Positions 34,982 to 44,815 of a DNA stretch of 47,748 bases are shown piece by piece (position 1 is the stretch's first letter; the number at the start of each line of letters is the position of its first letter). The notes under the pieces were generated by a model. That model had not been told where the DNA came from. It was given only the letters and a program-made list of their open reading frames with translations, and made no database searches. Source of the stretch: Actinomycetes bacterium (GTDB taxonomy: Bacteria > Actinomycetota > Thermoleophilia > UBA2241); assembly GCA_029547745.1 (NCBI GenBank), contig JAKPOQ010000034.1, forward strand, positions 1 to 47,748, in the 5' to 3' direction. The position numbers and the translations under genes are program-made.

Positions 34982-36673
34982 ATGCCGTACCAGATGAACT
35001 ACCTGGAACCTGCGCCACTCGATCCGCGAGCCGAACAGTCCATGGCGCCCATGCGTGACGGAGTCCGTCTGGCGACGGACGTCTACCTCCCTGACCGACC
35101 GGGTCGGGCACCGGCGGTGCTCGTACGGCTGCCCTACGACAAGTGTGGCCGCTACACGTTCATGCCGCAGCTCGCGCCCTGGTTCAACGACCGCGGGTAC
35201 GTGTTCGTCGCCCAGGACGTGCGCGGCAAGTTCCGCTCCGAGGGCGAGACGCTGCCCTTCGTGCACGAGATCGAGGACGGCTTCGACACCCTCGAATGGA
35301 TCACATCCCAGCCCTGGTCGAACGGTGTCGTCGGGATGTGGGGCGACTCTTACTTCGGGTTCACGCAGTGGGCCGCGGTGGCGAGTGGGCATCCGGCCCT
35401 CAAGGCGATCGTTCCGCGGGTCACCGGCACGGACCTCTTCGCGTCCATGCACTCGGGGAGCGGCCGCGTGCCGGAGCTGTACATGGCCGACTACCTGGCG
35501 CACTTTTGGCTCGACAAGCTCGTCTATGACTTTCCGGTCGACTGGAGCCGTCGCCCGCTGGCTCGTGTCTTTGATGAAGCCTACGAACATCTCGGTCGCC
35601 GGTGCGCCGCCGTCGACCGCTGGATCCTGGACCCTGCGGGGCGGGATTCGTCGATCTATCCGCCCGGGTCTCATCCGTTCGAATGCTTGCGTGTCCCTGT
35701 GTTGCACTCGGTAGGGTGGTTCGACAATGTCCTTCCGCTGTCGATGAGCGATTACTCGGTGCTGTGCCTGCGACCGGACAAGGCCCCGCTCCAGTACCTG
35801 ATCGCGGACGCGACGGACCATGAGAACTACCATCTTCGCCAGTTCCCGGTGGTGCCTGAGGAAGATCACGACGTGGACGACGATGCGCTGCAGCGCATGC
35901 TGCCGTCTCTCACGGCGCCGGCGCTTGACTTCTTCGACGTCTTCCTCAAGAGGAACCGCAGGGCGCAGGATGTTCCACGCGTGCGCTGGTTCCTCGGTCA
36001 CGGCGAGTGGCGCGAGGCGCCGTGGTGGCCGCCTCCCGGCGCCCGCGAGATGCGTCTGTACCTGGCGTCGGCGGGCCGGGCGACGGCAGGCGTCGAGGGC
36101 GGCGCGTTGGCTGCTACGTCGTCGGCGCGACGGGAGTCTGTACGGTGGGTCCACGACCCCGAGCGTCTCGTTCCTTCGGCGCTTCTCGATGCGTTCTCCC
36201 AGATCAAGGAGTGGCCCGACGAATGCGAGATCGAGGGGCGGGACGACGTTCTGACGTTCACCGGCGAGCCGCAGCGCGCAGCGCTCGACCTCGCCGGTCC
36301 GCTCTCGGCCACCCTGGCTGTCGGCTCCTCGGCGTCCTCGATGCACCTCTTCGTCAAGCTGCTCGACGTCGCGCCGGACGGCAGCGCGCGGGCGATCGCC
36401 CGGGGCCAGGCCCACGTTGTGGGCCCGGACCCGGAGCGGCCCGCGCGCGTCGACCTTGCCCACACCGGCTATCGCGTGCAGGCGGGACACCGCCTGCGCC
36501 TGCACGTCGCCTCGAGTGACTTCCCGCTGTATCTGCCACATCCCGGCACCGACGAAGATCCGTGGTTCGCGACCTCGACGGTGCAGAACGACCAACTGCT
36601 CGTGACGGGCGGCAGCGTCGGGTCGTTCGTCAGCCTGACCGTCATGGAAGGGGGAGAAAGGAGTTCGCGATGA
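34982..36673 (+). CDS. CocE/NonD family hydrolase (X-Pro dipeptidyl-peptidase-like)
   Basis: MRDGVRLATDVYLPDRPGRAPAVLVRLPYDK, FVAQDVRGKFRSEGE, GMWGDSYFGFTQWAAV. Confidence 0.92.
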   Translation: MPYQMNYLEPAPLDPRAEQSMAPMRDGVRLATDVYLPDRPGRAPAVLVRLPYDKCGRYTFMPQLAPWFNDRGYVFVAQDVRGKFRSEGETLPFVHEIEDGFDTLEWITSQPWSNGVVGMWGDSYFGFTQWAAVASGHPALKAIVPRVTGTDLFASMHSGSGRVPELYMADYLAHFWLDKLVYDFPVDWSRRPLARVFDEAYEHLGRRCAAVDRWILDPAGRDSSIYPPGSHPFECLRVPVLHSVGWFDNVLPLSMSDYSVLCLRPDKAPLQYLIADATDHENYHLRQFPVVPEEDHDVDDDALQRMLPSLTAPALDFFDVFLKRNRRAQDVPRVRWFLGHGEWREAPWWPPPGAREMRLYLASAGRATAGVEGGALAATSSARRESVRWVHDPERLVPSALLDAFSQIKEWPDECEIEGRDDVLTFTGEPQRAALDLAGPLSATLAVGSSASSMHLFVKLLDVAPDGSARAIARGQAHVVGPDPERPARVDLAHTGYRVQAGHRLRLHVASSDFPLYLPHPGTDEDPWFATSTVQNDQLLVTGGSVGSFVSLTVMEGGERSSR

Positions 36674-38523
36674 GGGACAACGCAGCGTCGCCCATCCACC
36701 TCAGGATCGCCGTCACGGCGGCCGTCGTCCTGGTCTTGGCCTTGGGCGCCGGGCTCGCGGACTCCGCGGTCGCGGAGTCCGCGAGCCCGGCGCCGTCCGG
36801 CGGCAAGGTGACGCTGCACATCGGCGTCACCGGCGACGCCGACACGCTCAACCCTAACCTCATGCTCGAGACGCTGTCGTTCGAGACCGTCACGATGACC
36901 TACAACCTGCTCTTCGACCTCGACCTCAAGGGCAAGCCGCGGGCACAGCTTGCGGCCGAGATACCGACGAAGGAGAACGGCGGCATCTCGGCCGACGGGA
37001 AGACGTGGACGATCAAGCTACGTCCGGACGTGAAATGGAGCGACGGACAGCCCCTGACGGCCGAAGACGTCGCCTGGACGTTCGAGTTCTACCGCACCAA
37101 CGTCGACGTGCTGCCAAACATGAGCCTGGGGATCGCTGGCGTGAAGAAGACCAGCGCCCTCGATGGGACCACCGTGCGAATGCGGCTCTCGGCGCCTCGG
37201 GCGGACCTCCTGTATGGCTATCTGCCTGTCCTGCCCAAACACGTCTGGGAGGATGTGCCCCCAGATTTGGCCGGCAGCACATACGAGAACAAGCCGCCGC
37301 TGGCCGGCAGCGGCCCGTTCACGGTCACGGAGTGGAAGTCCGGCTCGTACTTGCGCATGGAGCGCAATCCCTACTATTGGGGGAAGCAGCCGGCGATCGA
37401 CGAGATCGTGTACCGCATCTACACGAACCCGGAGACGATGAGCGCCGACCTCGAGGCGGGGACGATCGACGCGGCCCAAGGCTTCTTGCCGGCGCAGTTC
37501 GACGTCGTCGGCGCCCTGCCCGGCATCGAGGCGATCGCCTACAACTACCGGAACTGGGACTACCTTTGCTTCAACTGCTACGAAGGATCGCCGACGGCCG
37601 GCCATCCCGTGCTGCGGGACCCGGCCTTTCGCCATGCGCTCAACTACGCGGTCGACCGCGAGAAGCTCGCCAAGGTCGCCTACTACGGCTTCGCCGATCC
37701 GGCGACCTCGATCATGACACCGGACACGTGGACCGACCCGGACTACCATTGGGAGCCCGGCGCCGACGTCGCGTACACCTTCGACATCGCCAAAGCGAAC
37801 CGGCTTCTCGACGAGGCAGGCTACACGAAGGGGGCCGACGGCCTCCGGCAGTACGAGGGCAAGCCGATCACCCTTCGCTTCTGGGTACTCTCCGACAGCA
37901 TCCAGGAACAGACCACCGGCAAGCTCATCACCGGGTGGCTCCGCGAGCTCGGGCTCAAGATCAAGCTCGAGGTCATCGACACCGGCGCGCTGGTCTCGCG
38001 CGTCTACAATTACAAGGGAAACACGTACGCGCCCGACTTCGACATGTTCATCTGGTATTGGGACGGCTTCTCCGACCCGAGCTATACGCTCAGTACGTTC
38101 CAGACATCGGCGATCGGTGGCAACAACGAGCCCGGCTGGTCGAACGAGGAGTTCGACGCCTTGTGGGTCAAGCAGGCGCGGACCCTCGACCTCCAGCAGC
38201 GAGCCGAGGTGATCTGGCGGATGCAGGAGATCTTTTACGATGAGACGCCGCACATGGCGCTCGTGTACCCGCGTTACCTGCAGGCGTACAACACTGAGGA
38301 CTGGGAAGGCTGGACGCGTGTCCAGAACGGGAACGGCCCGGTCTTCTGGGCCGTCGACAACCAGGACACGTACGTCAACCTGAGGCCGGCGACGGCCTCT
38401 GAGGAGGCCGGGGGTGGAACGTCTGCCGTCATGTGGATCGCCGTCATCGCCGTCGCCGCGGCGGTCATCGCGTTCGTGGTCGTGATGCTCCTGCGCCACG
38501 GGGGAAAGACGGAGGAGGAGTGA
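36670..38523 (+). CDS. ABC transporter substrate-binding protein, family 5, with C-terminal TM anchor
   Basis: N-terminal signal; LTAEDVAWTFEFYR, GSGPFTVTEWKSGSYLRMERNPYYWG; C-terminal MWIAVIAVAAAVIAFVVVMLLRHGGKTEEE; ATGA overlap with 34982 gene. Confidence 0.9.
   Translation: MRDNAASPIHLRIAVTAAVVLVLALGAGLADSAVAESASPAPSGGKVTLHIGVTGDADTLNPNLMLETLSFETVTMTYNLLFDLDLKGKPRAQLAAEIPTKENGGISADGKTWTIKLRPDVKWSDGQPLTAEDVAWTFEFYRTNVDVLPNMSLGIAGVKKTSALDGTTVRMRLSAPRADLLYGYLPVLPKHVWEDVPPDLAGSTYENKPPLAGSGPFTVTEWKSGSYLRMERNPYYWGKQPAIDEIVYRIYTNPETMSADLEAGTIDAAQGFLPAQFDVVGALPGIEAIAYNYRNWDYLCFNCYEGSPTAGHPVLRDPAFRHALNYAVDREKLAKVAYYGFADPATSIMTPDTWTDPDYHWEPGADVAYTFDIAKANRLLDEAGYTKGADGLRQYEGKPITLRFWVLSDSIQEQTTGKLITGWLRELGLKIKLEVIDTGALVSRVYNYKGNTYAPDFDMFIWYWDGFSDPSYTLSTFQTSAIGGNNEPGWSNEEFDALWVKQARTLDLQQRAEVIWRMQEIFYDETPHMALVYPRYLQAYNTEDWEGWTRVQNGNGPVFWAVDNQDTYVNLRPATASEEAGGGTSAVMWIAVIAVAAAVIAFVVVMLLRHGGKTEEE
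36745..36794. repeat. Perfect inverted repeat, 23-bp arms, 4-nt loop, inside the SBP coding sequence
   Basis: GGCGCCGGGCTCGCGGACTCCGC-GGTC-GCGGAGTCCGCGAGCCCGGCGCC (read directly, 36745-36767 / 36772-36794). Confidence 0.95.
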
Positions 38524-38586
38524 TCGCCTCCAAGCGTTGGCGATGGCCAGAGGTACGTGAGGGCGACTGCGAGGAGGCTGTGACCG

Positions 38587-39054
38587 ATGGAGGGGGAGGG
38601 CCCGCGCCTGAGGTTCGCCTTCGAGGCCCGTGTCGACGTCGGGTCCAGCGAGCACGTGGGCCATGGCGCCGGCGATGTCCTCGACTTCACGCCGATCACC
38701 GGCGGCACGGTCGAGGGCCCGCGGCTGCGCGGCACGGTCGTCGCCGGAGGCGGCGACTGGTCGGTCAGCCGCGGGCCCACCGTCTGCGAGCTCGATGCAC
38801 GCTACCTCATCCGGGCCACGGACGGCGCCCTGATCGACGTCGTGAACAGAGGCTACTACCGCACGGCGACGCCCGAGGCGATGGCACGCATGGAAGCCGG
38901 GGAGGAGCTCGACCCGGCGGAGGTCTACTTTCGCACCTCTCCCGTCTTCCGCACTGACGCTCCGCAGCATCGTTGGCTCGCTGAGACGGTGTTCGTCGGA
39001 CTCGCTCGCGACGAGGCCGGGCAGGTCTGCATCCGTTTCTACGAGGTGCTGTGA
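38587..39054 (+). CDS. DUF3237 family protein
   Basis: GGTVEGPRLRGTVVAGGGDWSVSR...DARYLIRATDGALIDVVNRGY. Confidence 0.85.
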   Translation: MEGEGPRLRFAFEARVDVGSSEHVGHGAGDVLDFTPITGGTVEGPRLRGTVVAGGGDWSVSRGPTVCELDARYLIRATDGALIDVVNRGYYRTATPEAMARMEAGEELDPAEVYFRTSPVFRTDAPQHRWLAETVFVGLARDEAGQVCIRFYEVL

Positions 39055-39114
39055 GCGCGGACGTCCGGTCGTGCCGTCCGTTCGCCCGCGGCCTCGTCTT
39101 CCTGATGTACGATC

Positions 39115-39145
39115 GCGGCGCCGCGGCCGCCGGCCGCGGCGCCGC
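39115..39145 (+). repeat. Perfect 14-bp-arm hairpin at the likely 5' end of the S9 peptidase mRNA
   Basis: GCGGCGCCGCGGCC-gcc-GGCCGCGGCGCCGC, directly after a TACGAT -10-like box. Confidence 0.75.
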
Positions 39146-39168
39146 TCAGGCGACAAGGGAGGGCCGGC

Positions 39169-41163
39169 ATGGCGGGCATGATCCCCGAGGACGTCTATCA
39201 GTTGACGGGGGCCGCCGACCCGCGCCTTTCGCCCGACGGCGTGACCGTCGCCTACCTGGTCTGGGGCGTCGACGAGAAGGAGAACCGCTACCGCAGCGCC
39301 ATCTGGCTCGCGGCGGTCGACGGCGCGACCCCGCCGCGCCGGTTCACCATGGGGGCGAAGCGCGACGCCGAGCCGCGCTGGTCTCCGGACGGCTCTTGCC
39401 TCGCCTTCACGTCCGACAGGGACGGCGACACCATGCAGCTCTACGTGGTGCCGGCTGCCGGCGGCGAGGCGCGCAAGCTCACCAGTCTCGACGAGGACGT
39501 GACGCAGGTCGTCTGGTCGCCCGACGGCACGCGCCTCGCCTTCGTCGCCCGCGTGCCCGACCCCGCGTACGCTGAGAAGGACGACAAACGTCGGCAGCCG
39601 CGGCGCTTCACGCGTCTGCAGTACAAGTTGGACGACGTCGGCTGGACCGGCGACCGCCCGCGGCACCTCTTCACGGTGCCGGCGGACGGGTCGGCCGCGC
39701 CGGTCCAGCTCACTGAGGGCGACTTCGAAGACCACTCGCCCGCATGGTCGCCAGACGGCGAGACGATCGCCTTCGTCTCGGCCCGCCACCCCGACTGGGA
39801 CCTCCACATGGTCAGCGACGTCTATCTGGTCGCCGCCTCATCCGGGGAGCCGCGCAGAGTGACGCAGGGCGGCGGCAGCTTCTCGCGCCTCAGTTGGGCG
39901 CCGGATGGCGCGAGGCTCGCCGCGACGCGCTACCCGGCAGTCTGGGACGAGCCGAGGCACATGCAGGTGGCGACCGTCGATGCGGCGAGCGGCGACGTCC
40001 GCCTGCTGACCGAGGCGCTCGACCGTAACTGCGAGCCGTACCCGGCGTCGCGCGAGCCGGTGTGGGACGGCGGCGACATCCTCTTCACGGTCGAGGATCG
40101 CGGCATGACGCACGTGTACCGTGTCGCCGCCGACGGCTCCGCGCCGCCGGCGCTCGTCGTCGGCGGCGAGCGCTGCGTGTCGGGCTTCGACGTCGCCGGC
40201 GGCCGGCTCGTGTTCACGGCGAACACGGCGACGGCGCTCGACGAGCTGTTCGCCGCCGCGCGCCGTCCGGCGCGCGGCGGCGAGGGTCTCGCCGACGAGC
40301 GTCGCCTCACCTCTGTCGGCGGCGCCTTCTGCGCCGGCCGCGAGCTTCCGGCGCTCGAGCGCTTCACGGCGGTCTCGGCCGACGGCAGTGAGGTCGAGGC
40401 GTGGGTCATGAGGCCCGCCGGCTTTGAGCAGGGCAGGAAGTACCCTGCCCTGCTCAACATCCACGGCGGGCCTTACGGCCAGTACGGCGTCGGCTTCTTC
40501 GACGAGTTCCAGGTCTATGCCGGCGGCGGCTACGCCGTCGTCTTCTGCAACCCGCGCGGCTCGTCCGGATACAGTGAGGAGTGGGCCCGGGCCATCCGCG
40601 GGACGGGAAGCGGCCGCGAAGGCGACCCCGGTCCGGGCTGGGGTTCGGTCGACTACGAGGATTGCATGGCGGCGATCGAGGAAGCCGTGCGCCGCTTCGA
40701 CTTCATCGATAGCGAGCGGCTGGGCGTGATCGGCGGGTCGTACGGCGGATACATGACGTCCTGGATCGTCGGCCACAGCGACCGCTTCAAGGCGGCCGTC
40801 TCCGAACGCTCCGTCAACCAGTTCGTCTCGGAATGGGGGTCGAGCGACACCGGCTGGGACTTCAAGGGCTACATGGGCGTGTTCCTCTACGAGGACGTCG
40901 ACGCTTACCTGCGGCTCTCGCCGGCGACCTACGCCCGGGACATCCACACGCCCCTGCTCATCCTGCACTCCGAAGACGACCTGCGCTGCCCGATCGAGCA
41001 GGGCGAGCACCTCTTCGTGACGTTGCGGCTCCTCAAGCGGCCGGTCGAGATGGTCCGCTTCCCGGCCGAGTCGCACGAGTTGACGAGGTCCGGCAGCCCC
41101 GTCCACCGCGCGACACGCTTCCACGTCGTGCTGGACTGGTTCGACCGCTACTTGAAGGATTAG
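39169..41163 (+). CDS. S9 family peptidase (acylaminoacyl-peptidase/prolyl oligopeptidase type)
   Basis: TolB-like propeller repeats; GVIGGSYGGYMTSWIVGH, LHSEDDLRCPIEQGE. Confidence 0.95.
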   Translation: MAGMIPEDVYQLTGAADPRLSPDGVTVAYLVWGVDEKENRYRSAIWLAAVDGATPPRRFTMGAKRDAEPRWSPDGSCLAFTSDRDGDTMQLYVVPAAGGEARKLTSLDEDVTQVVWSPDGTRLAFVARVPDPAYAEKDDKRRQPRRFTRLQYKLDDVGWTGDRPRHLFTVPADGSAAPVQLTEGDFEDHSPAWSPDGETIAFVSARHPDWDLHMVSDVYLVAASSGEPRRVTQGGGSFSRLSWAPDGARLAATRYPAVWDEPRHMQVATVDAASGDVRLLTEALDRNCEPYPASREPVWDGGDILFTVEDRGMTHVYRVAADGSAPPALVVGGERCVSGFDVAGGRLVFTANTATALDELFAAARRPARGGEGLADERRLTSVGGAFCAGRELPALERFTAVSADGSEVEAWVMRPAGFEQGRKYPALLNIHGGPYGQYGVGFFDEFQVYAGGGYAVVFCNPRGSSGYSEEWARAIRGTGSGREGDPGPGWGSVDYEDCMAAIEEAVRRFDFIDSERLGVIGGSYGGYMTSWIVGHSDRFKAAVSERSVNQFVSEWGSSDTGWDFKGYMGVFLYEDVDAYLRLSPATYARDIHTPLLILHSEDDLRCPIEQGEHLFVTLRLLKRPVEMVRFPAESHELTRSGSPVHRATRFHVVLDWFDRYLKD

Positions 41164-41218
41164 CGCTCGGAGGCCGCGTCGCGCTCAGGGGGCCGCGTCG
41201 CGCTCAGGGGCCGCGTCG
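41164..41218. repeat. 18/19/18-bp tandem repeat at the 3' end of the EamA gene
   Basis: GCGCTC(G/A)G(G)nGGCCGCGTC units starting 41164, 41182, 41201; middle unit carries an extra G. Confidence 0.85.
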
Positions 41219-42099
41219 CGCTCGGGCGCGGTTCCCTCACGTCCCGGCGCCGCCGACGGCGCCGTGCCGAGCGCCGACCCGAGCAGGATCAGCGGCAGTC
41301 CGACGCCGATGCCGAGCGTGAACGGCTCGTCGAGGAGCGCCACGCCCAGCAACACCGCGACCAAGGGGTTCACGTAGGTGATCACCGTCGAGCGCGCCGG
41401 TCCCACCTCGCGGATGAGGGCGAAGTGCAGCACGAAGGCCAGGACGGTGCAGACGAGTGACAGAGTGGCCACGGCGCCGACGGTATCGGCCGAGACGGTG
41501 GCGGGGAAGGCCAGCATGGTCGGGACGAAGTAGATGGCCGCGGTCAGGGCGAGCGCGACGGCGACGACGGACGGGCTCGAGAGCCCGTCGAGCCGCCGGC
41601 TCACGATCAACGGGCCCATCGCGTAGCAGACGGCGACCCCGAACATCTCGAGGATGGCGAGCGGGTCGGTGCCCGAGGCGTCGATGCCCACCAGGGTGGC
41701 GACGCCCACGAGGCCGATGACCAAGCCGGCGCGCCGGCGCCGGTCGAGATCCTCGTCGTGGCCGAAGAAGCGGTAGCCGACGGCGGCGATCAGCGGCGTG
41801 GCGGCGACGAGCAGACCGGCGAGCGAGCTCGAGATGCGCTCCTCGGCGTGGAAGAGCAGGACCCAGGGCACGGCGATCTCGACGAGCGCGTACGCGAGCA
41901 CCCACCGCCACTGCGCAAGGATCCCGTCCAGGTCGCCGTGGCGGAAGGCGAAGGGCGCCATCAGAAGGGCGGCCGGCGCCGTGCGAAAGAAGACCAGCGC
42001 CGGCGCCGAAAGCTCCTCGACGGCGATACGGATGAACAGGTACGGGATGCCCCAGATGATGCACAGGGCGATGAAGAGCACCCAGCCTCTGCGGGTCAC
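41185..42099 (-). CDS. EamA/DMT family transporter
   Basis: WVLFIALCIIWGIPYLFIRIAVEELSAPALVFFRTAPAALLMAP; GTG start. Confidence 0.9.
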   Translation of the reverse strand: MTRRGWVLFIALCIIWGIPYLFIRIAVEELSAPALVFFRTAPAALLMAPFAFRHGDLDGILAQWRWVLAYALVEIAVPWVLLFHAEERISSSLAGLLVAATPLIAAVGYRFFGHDEDLDRRRRAGLVIGLVGVATLVGIDASGTDPLAILEMFGVAVCYAMGPLIVSRRLDGLSSPSVVAVALALTAAIYFVPTMLAFPATVSADTVGAVATLSLVCTVLAFVLHFALIREVGPARSTVITYVNPLVAVLLGVALLDEPFTLGIGVGLPLILLGSALGTAPSAAPGREGTAPERDAAPERDAAP

Positions 42100-42280
42100 G
42101 GGGCGGCCTCCTTGACGATCGACGCGGCTCGTCGAGCAGAAGTCTATGCACAGGGGAGGGCGGTGTCGCCCGGAGCCGCCCGGGAGGGTTAGCTCGGCGA
42201 TGCAGTGCGACAATTCGTCGCTGCGCGCCGACGCGGTGCTAGGCTTGCACGGACCCGTGACGCATGCCCAAGGAGGGGCC

Positions 42281-42790
42281 GTGGACTTCTTCGAGACGAT
42301 CGCCGCCCGCTACAGCGTGCGCGGCTACAAGCCCGATTCGGTGCCCGACGAGCTGCTGGACAAGGTCCTTGAGGCTGCCCGCCGGGCGCCGACGGCGGCG
42401 AACCGGCAACCGTTCCGGCTCGTCGTCGTCCAGACCCGAGGTCGCGAGGAGGAGCTGGCGCGCGTGTACGGGCGCCCGTGGTTCACCCAGGCGCCGCTCG
42501 TGGTCGCCGTCATCGCCGTCCCCGGTGAGGCGTGGCGGCGCATGGACGACAAGCCGTACCACGAGGTCGACGCGGCGATCGCCATGGACCATCTGATCCT
42601 TGCGGCGACGGCACTCGGACTGGGGACCTGTTGGATCGCCGCCTTCGATCCGGCGGCGGCCCGCGAGGTGCTCGGGCTGCCCGACGACGTCGAACCGATC
42701 GCCTTCACGCCTCTGGGTTGGCCCGACAAGGAGCCGAGGGGCACCGGCCGGCGACCCCTGGCCGAGCTGGTCAAGCGCGAGCGCTGGTAG
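42281..42790 (+). CDS. Nitroreductase family protein
   Basis: FFETIAARYSVRGYKPDSVPDELLDKVLEAARRAPTAANRQPFRLVVVQ; GTG start behind aaggagg. Confidence 0.93.
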   Translation: MDFFETIAARYSVRGYKPDSVPDELLDKVLEAARRAPTAANRQPFRLVVVQTRGREEELARVYGRPWFTQAPLVVAVIAVPGEAWRRMDDKPYHEVDAAIAMDHLILAATALGLGTCWIAAFDPAAAREVLGLPDDVEPIAFTPLGWPDKEPRGTGRRPLAELVKRERW

Positions 42791-43139
42791 GGGCGGCCCG
42801 TGGCGCTGTCGCCTGGGCCGCCGGATTCCCTCGCGCCGGACCGCGGCTTCTGCAGCGGGCTGATGTTCAGCCAGTACGCGACCGACATGCTCATCGTGGG
42901 ACGGCGCATCCTCTCGGCGCCGGCGCCAGGGGGAGGAACACGGCGCACGTCGACGAACCACACCCTGGGGTTGCCGGTCGCCAGTGCTCCTCCAGCCCGC
43001 TCAAACTGGTCCTTCTCGGCGTACGGCGACCCCGTTTCGCCCTGTCCTTCACGGACGGCGCCGGGTTGCATCGCCCGGTGGGCCGTCCATAATCAGCTCT
43101 TGGTCTGCGGCAGGCGGAAGTGAGGAGCGGCCCAGACAG

Positions 43140-43847
43140 ATGATCGTCTTCGAGAACGTCAGCAAGACTTACGACCTCGGCGTGGTCGGCCTCCAGGATT
43201 TCACCTGCCATGTCGGCAAGGGCGAATTCGTCTTTCTGGTGGGGCCTTCGGGCTCCGGCAAGTCCACCCTCATCAAGCTCATCCTCAAGGAACTGGAACC
43301 CACGGAAGGGCGGATCCTGGTGGCCGGGCGCAACCTGGGCACCTTGACGCAGCGCAAGGTGCCCCTGTTGCGCCGCAACATCGGCTGCGTCTTCCAGGAC
43401 TTCAAGCTGCTGCCCAACAAGACCGTCTACGAGAACGTCGCCTACGCCCTCGAGGTGGTGGGCGAGCCGCGGCGCATGATCCGTCGCAAGGTGCCCGAGA
43501 TCCTCAGCTTGGTCGGCCTCAGCGAGAAGACGAACAGCCTGCCGCACGAGATCTCCGGCGGCGAGCAGCAGCGCGTCTCGGTCGCCCGCGCCTTCGTCAA
43601 CCATCCGCCGCTGCTGCTCGCGGACGAGCCGACCGGCAACATCGACCCCGAGACCGCGGTCGGCATCATGCAACTGCTGGTGCGCATCAACCGCACGGGC
43701 ACGACGGTCGTCGTCGCCACTCACGACCGGGAGATGGTGAACCGCATGCGGCGGCGTGTGCTGCAACTCGATGCTGGGCGCCTCGTGCGCGACGAGCGGC
43801 GCGGTTCGTACGACCAGCCCACCGACGAGCTCGGGGAAGAGGCCTGA
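43140..43847 (+). CDS. ftsE: Cell division ATP-binding protein FtsE
   Basis: [49 protein letters not shown]. Confidence 0.96.
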   Translation: MIVFENVSKTYDLGVVGLQDFTCHVGKGEFVFLVGPSGSGKSTLIKLILKELEPTEGRILVAGRNLGTLTQRKVPLLRRNIGCVFQDFKLLPNKTVYENVAYALEVVGEPRRMIRRKVPEILSLVGLSEKTNSLPHEISGGEQQRVSVARAFVNHPPLLLADEPTGNIDPETAVGIMQLLVRINRTGTTVVVATHDREMVNRMRRRVLQLDAGRLVRDERRGSYDQPTDELGEEA

Positions 43848-43848
43848 G

Positions 43849-44757
43849 GTGCGCGTCGGCTTCTTCCTCAGCGAGGCCCTCGGTTCCCTGCGCCGCAACT
43901 GGGTGATGACGATGGCGGCCGTCATCACCGTCTTCATCTCCACGGTCATCCTGGGCGGCGTCCTGGTCCTCGGCGAGAACCTGAACCGGGGGGCGACGAG
44001 TCTCGAGAACAGGGTCATGATCGAGGTCTTCATCAAGGACGAGACGACGCCGCAACAGCAGCAGGAGTTCCAGCAGCGCGTCCTCGCGATGCCCGAGGTC
44101 AAAGAGGTCAAGTTCGTCAGCAAGGACGAGGCCTTGCGGCGCTTCCAGGAGACGGTCGGGTCCTACGTCACGAAGAACCTGCCGACGAACCCTCTACCGG
44201 CGTCGTTCGAGGTCTTCGTCAACGACGCCGACCAGGTCGACACGGTCGCGGCGCGGTTCTACGACGACCCGATCGTCGACAACACGCCGGGGACCCAGGA
44301 CGGTGTGCAGTATGCGGCCAAGACCGTGCGCCGCATGCTCGACACCATCGACCTGGTCCGCTGGGGCATGTGGGCGGCGACGATCGTCTTCGCCGTCGCC
44401 GCCGTGCTCCTCATCTCGACCACGGTGCGGCTCTCCATCTTCGCCCGTCGCCGCGAGGTCGAGATCATGCGCCTGGTCGGAGCGACGAACTGGTTCATCC
44501 GCTGGCCGTTCGTGATCGAGGGCTTCATCACGGGGCTGATCGGGGCGATCCTCGGCGCGCTGTCGGTGTACGTCGTCAACTGGGCGGTCGCGGACTGGCT
44601 CAGGAACTCCGTCGACTATCTCGAGGCCTATGTCTACCCGTTGTGGTGGCAGGGCGAAGGATGGCCGCTCGGGTTGCTGCCGACCCTCGCCGTCCTGGGC
44701 GGGGTGCTCGGCGCCGTCGGCGGCATGGTCGCCCTGCGCCGCTACCTCCGTACCTGA
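43849..44757 (+). CDS. ftsX: Cell division protein FtsX
   Basis: FFLSEALGSLRRNWVMTMAAVITVFIS; EVEIMRLVGATNWFIRWPFVIEG. Confidence 0.95.
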   Translation: MRVGFFLSEALGSLRRNWVMTMAAVITVFISTVILGGVLVLGENLNRGATSLENRVMIEVFIKDETTPQQQQEFQQRVLAMPEVKEVKFVSKDEALRRFQETVGSYVTKNLPTNPLPASFEVFVNDADQVDTVAARFYDDPIVDNTPGTQDGVQYAAKTVRRMLDTIDLVRWGMWAATIVFAVAAVLLISTTVRLSIFARRREVEIMRLVGATNWFIRWPFVIEGFITGLIGAILGALSVYVVNWAVADWLRNSVDYLEAYVYPLWWQGEGWPLGLLPTLAVLGGVLGAVGGMVALRRYLRT

Positions 44758-44815
44758 CGCAGATGCGGTCGCTACAGGAATCGGCCGTCTTGCCGAAGAA
44801 GGGTCATAGACAGCG

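Noticed and set aside
37018-39807. 929-aa minus-strand ORF
   Set aside because: Antisense of SBP, DUF3237 and S9 peptidase genes; composition-driven.
42791-43139. Possible missing prfB or small gene before ftsE
   Set aside because: No ORF in the gap shows recognisable release-factor or other family motifs.
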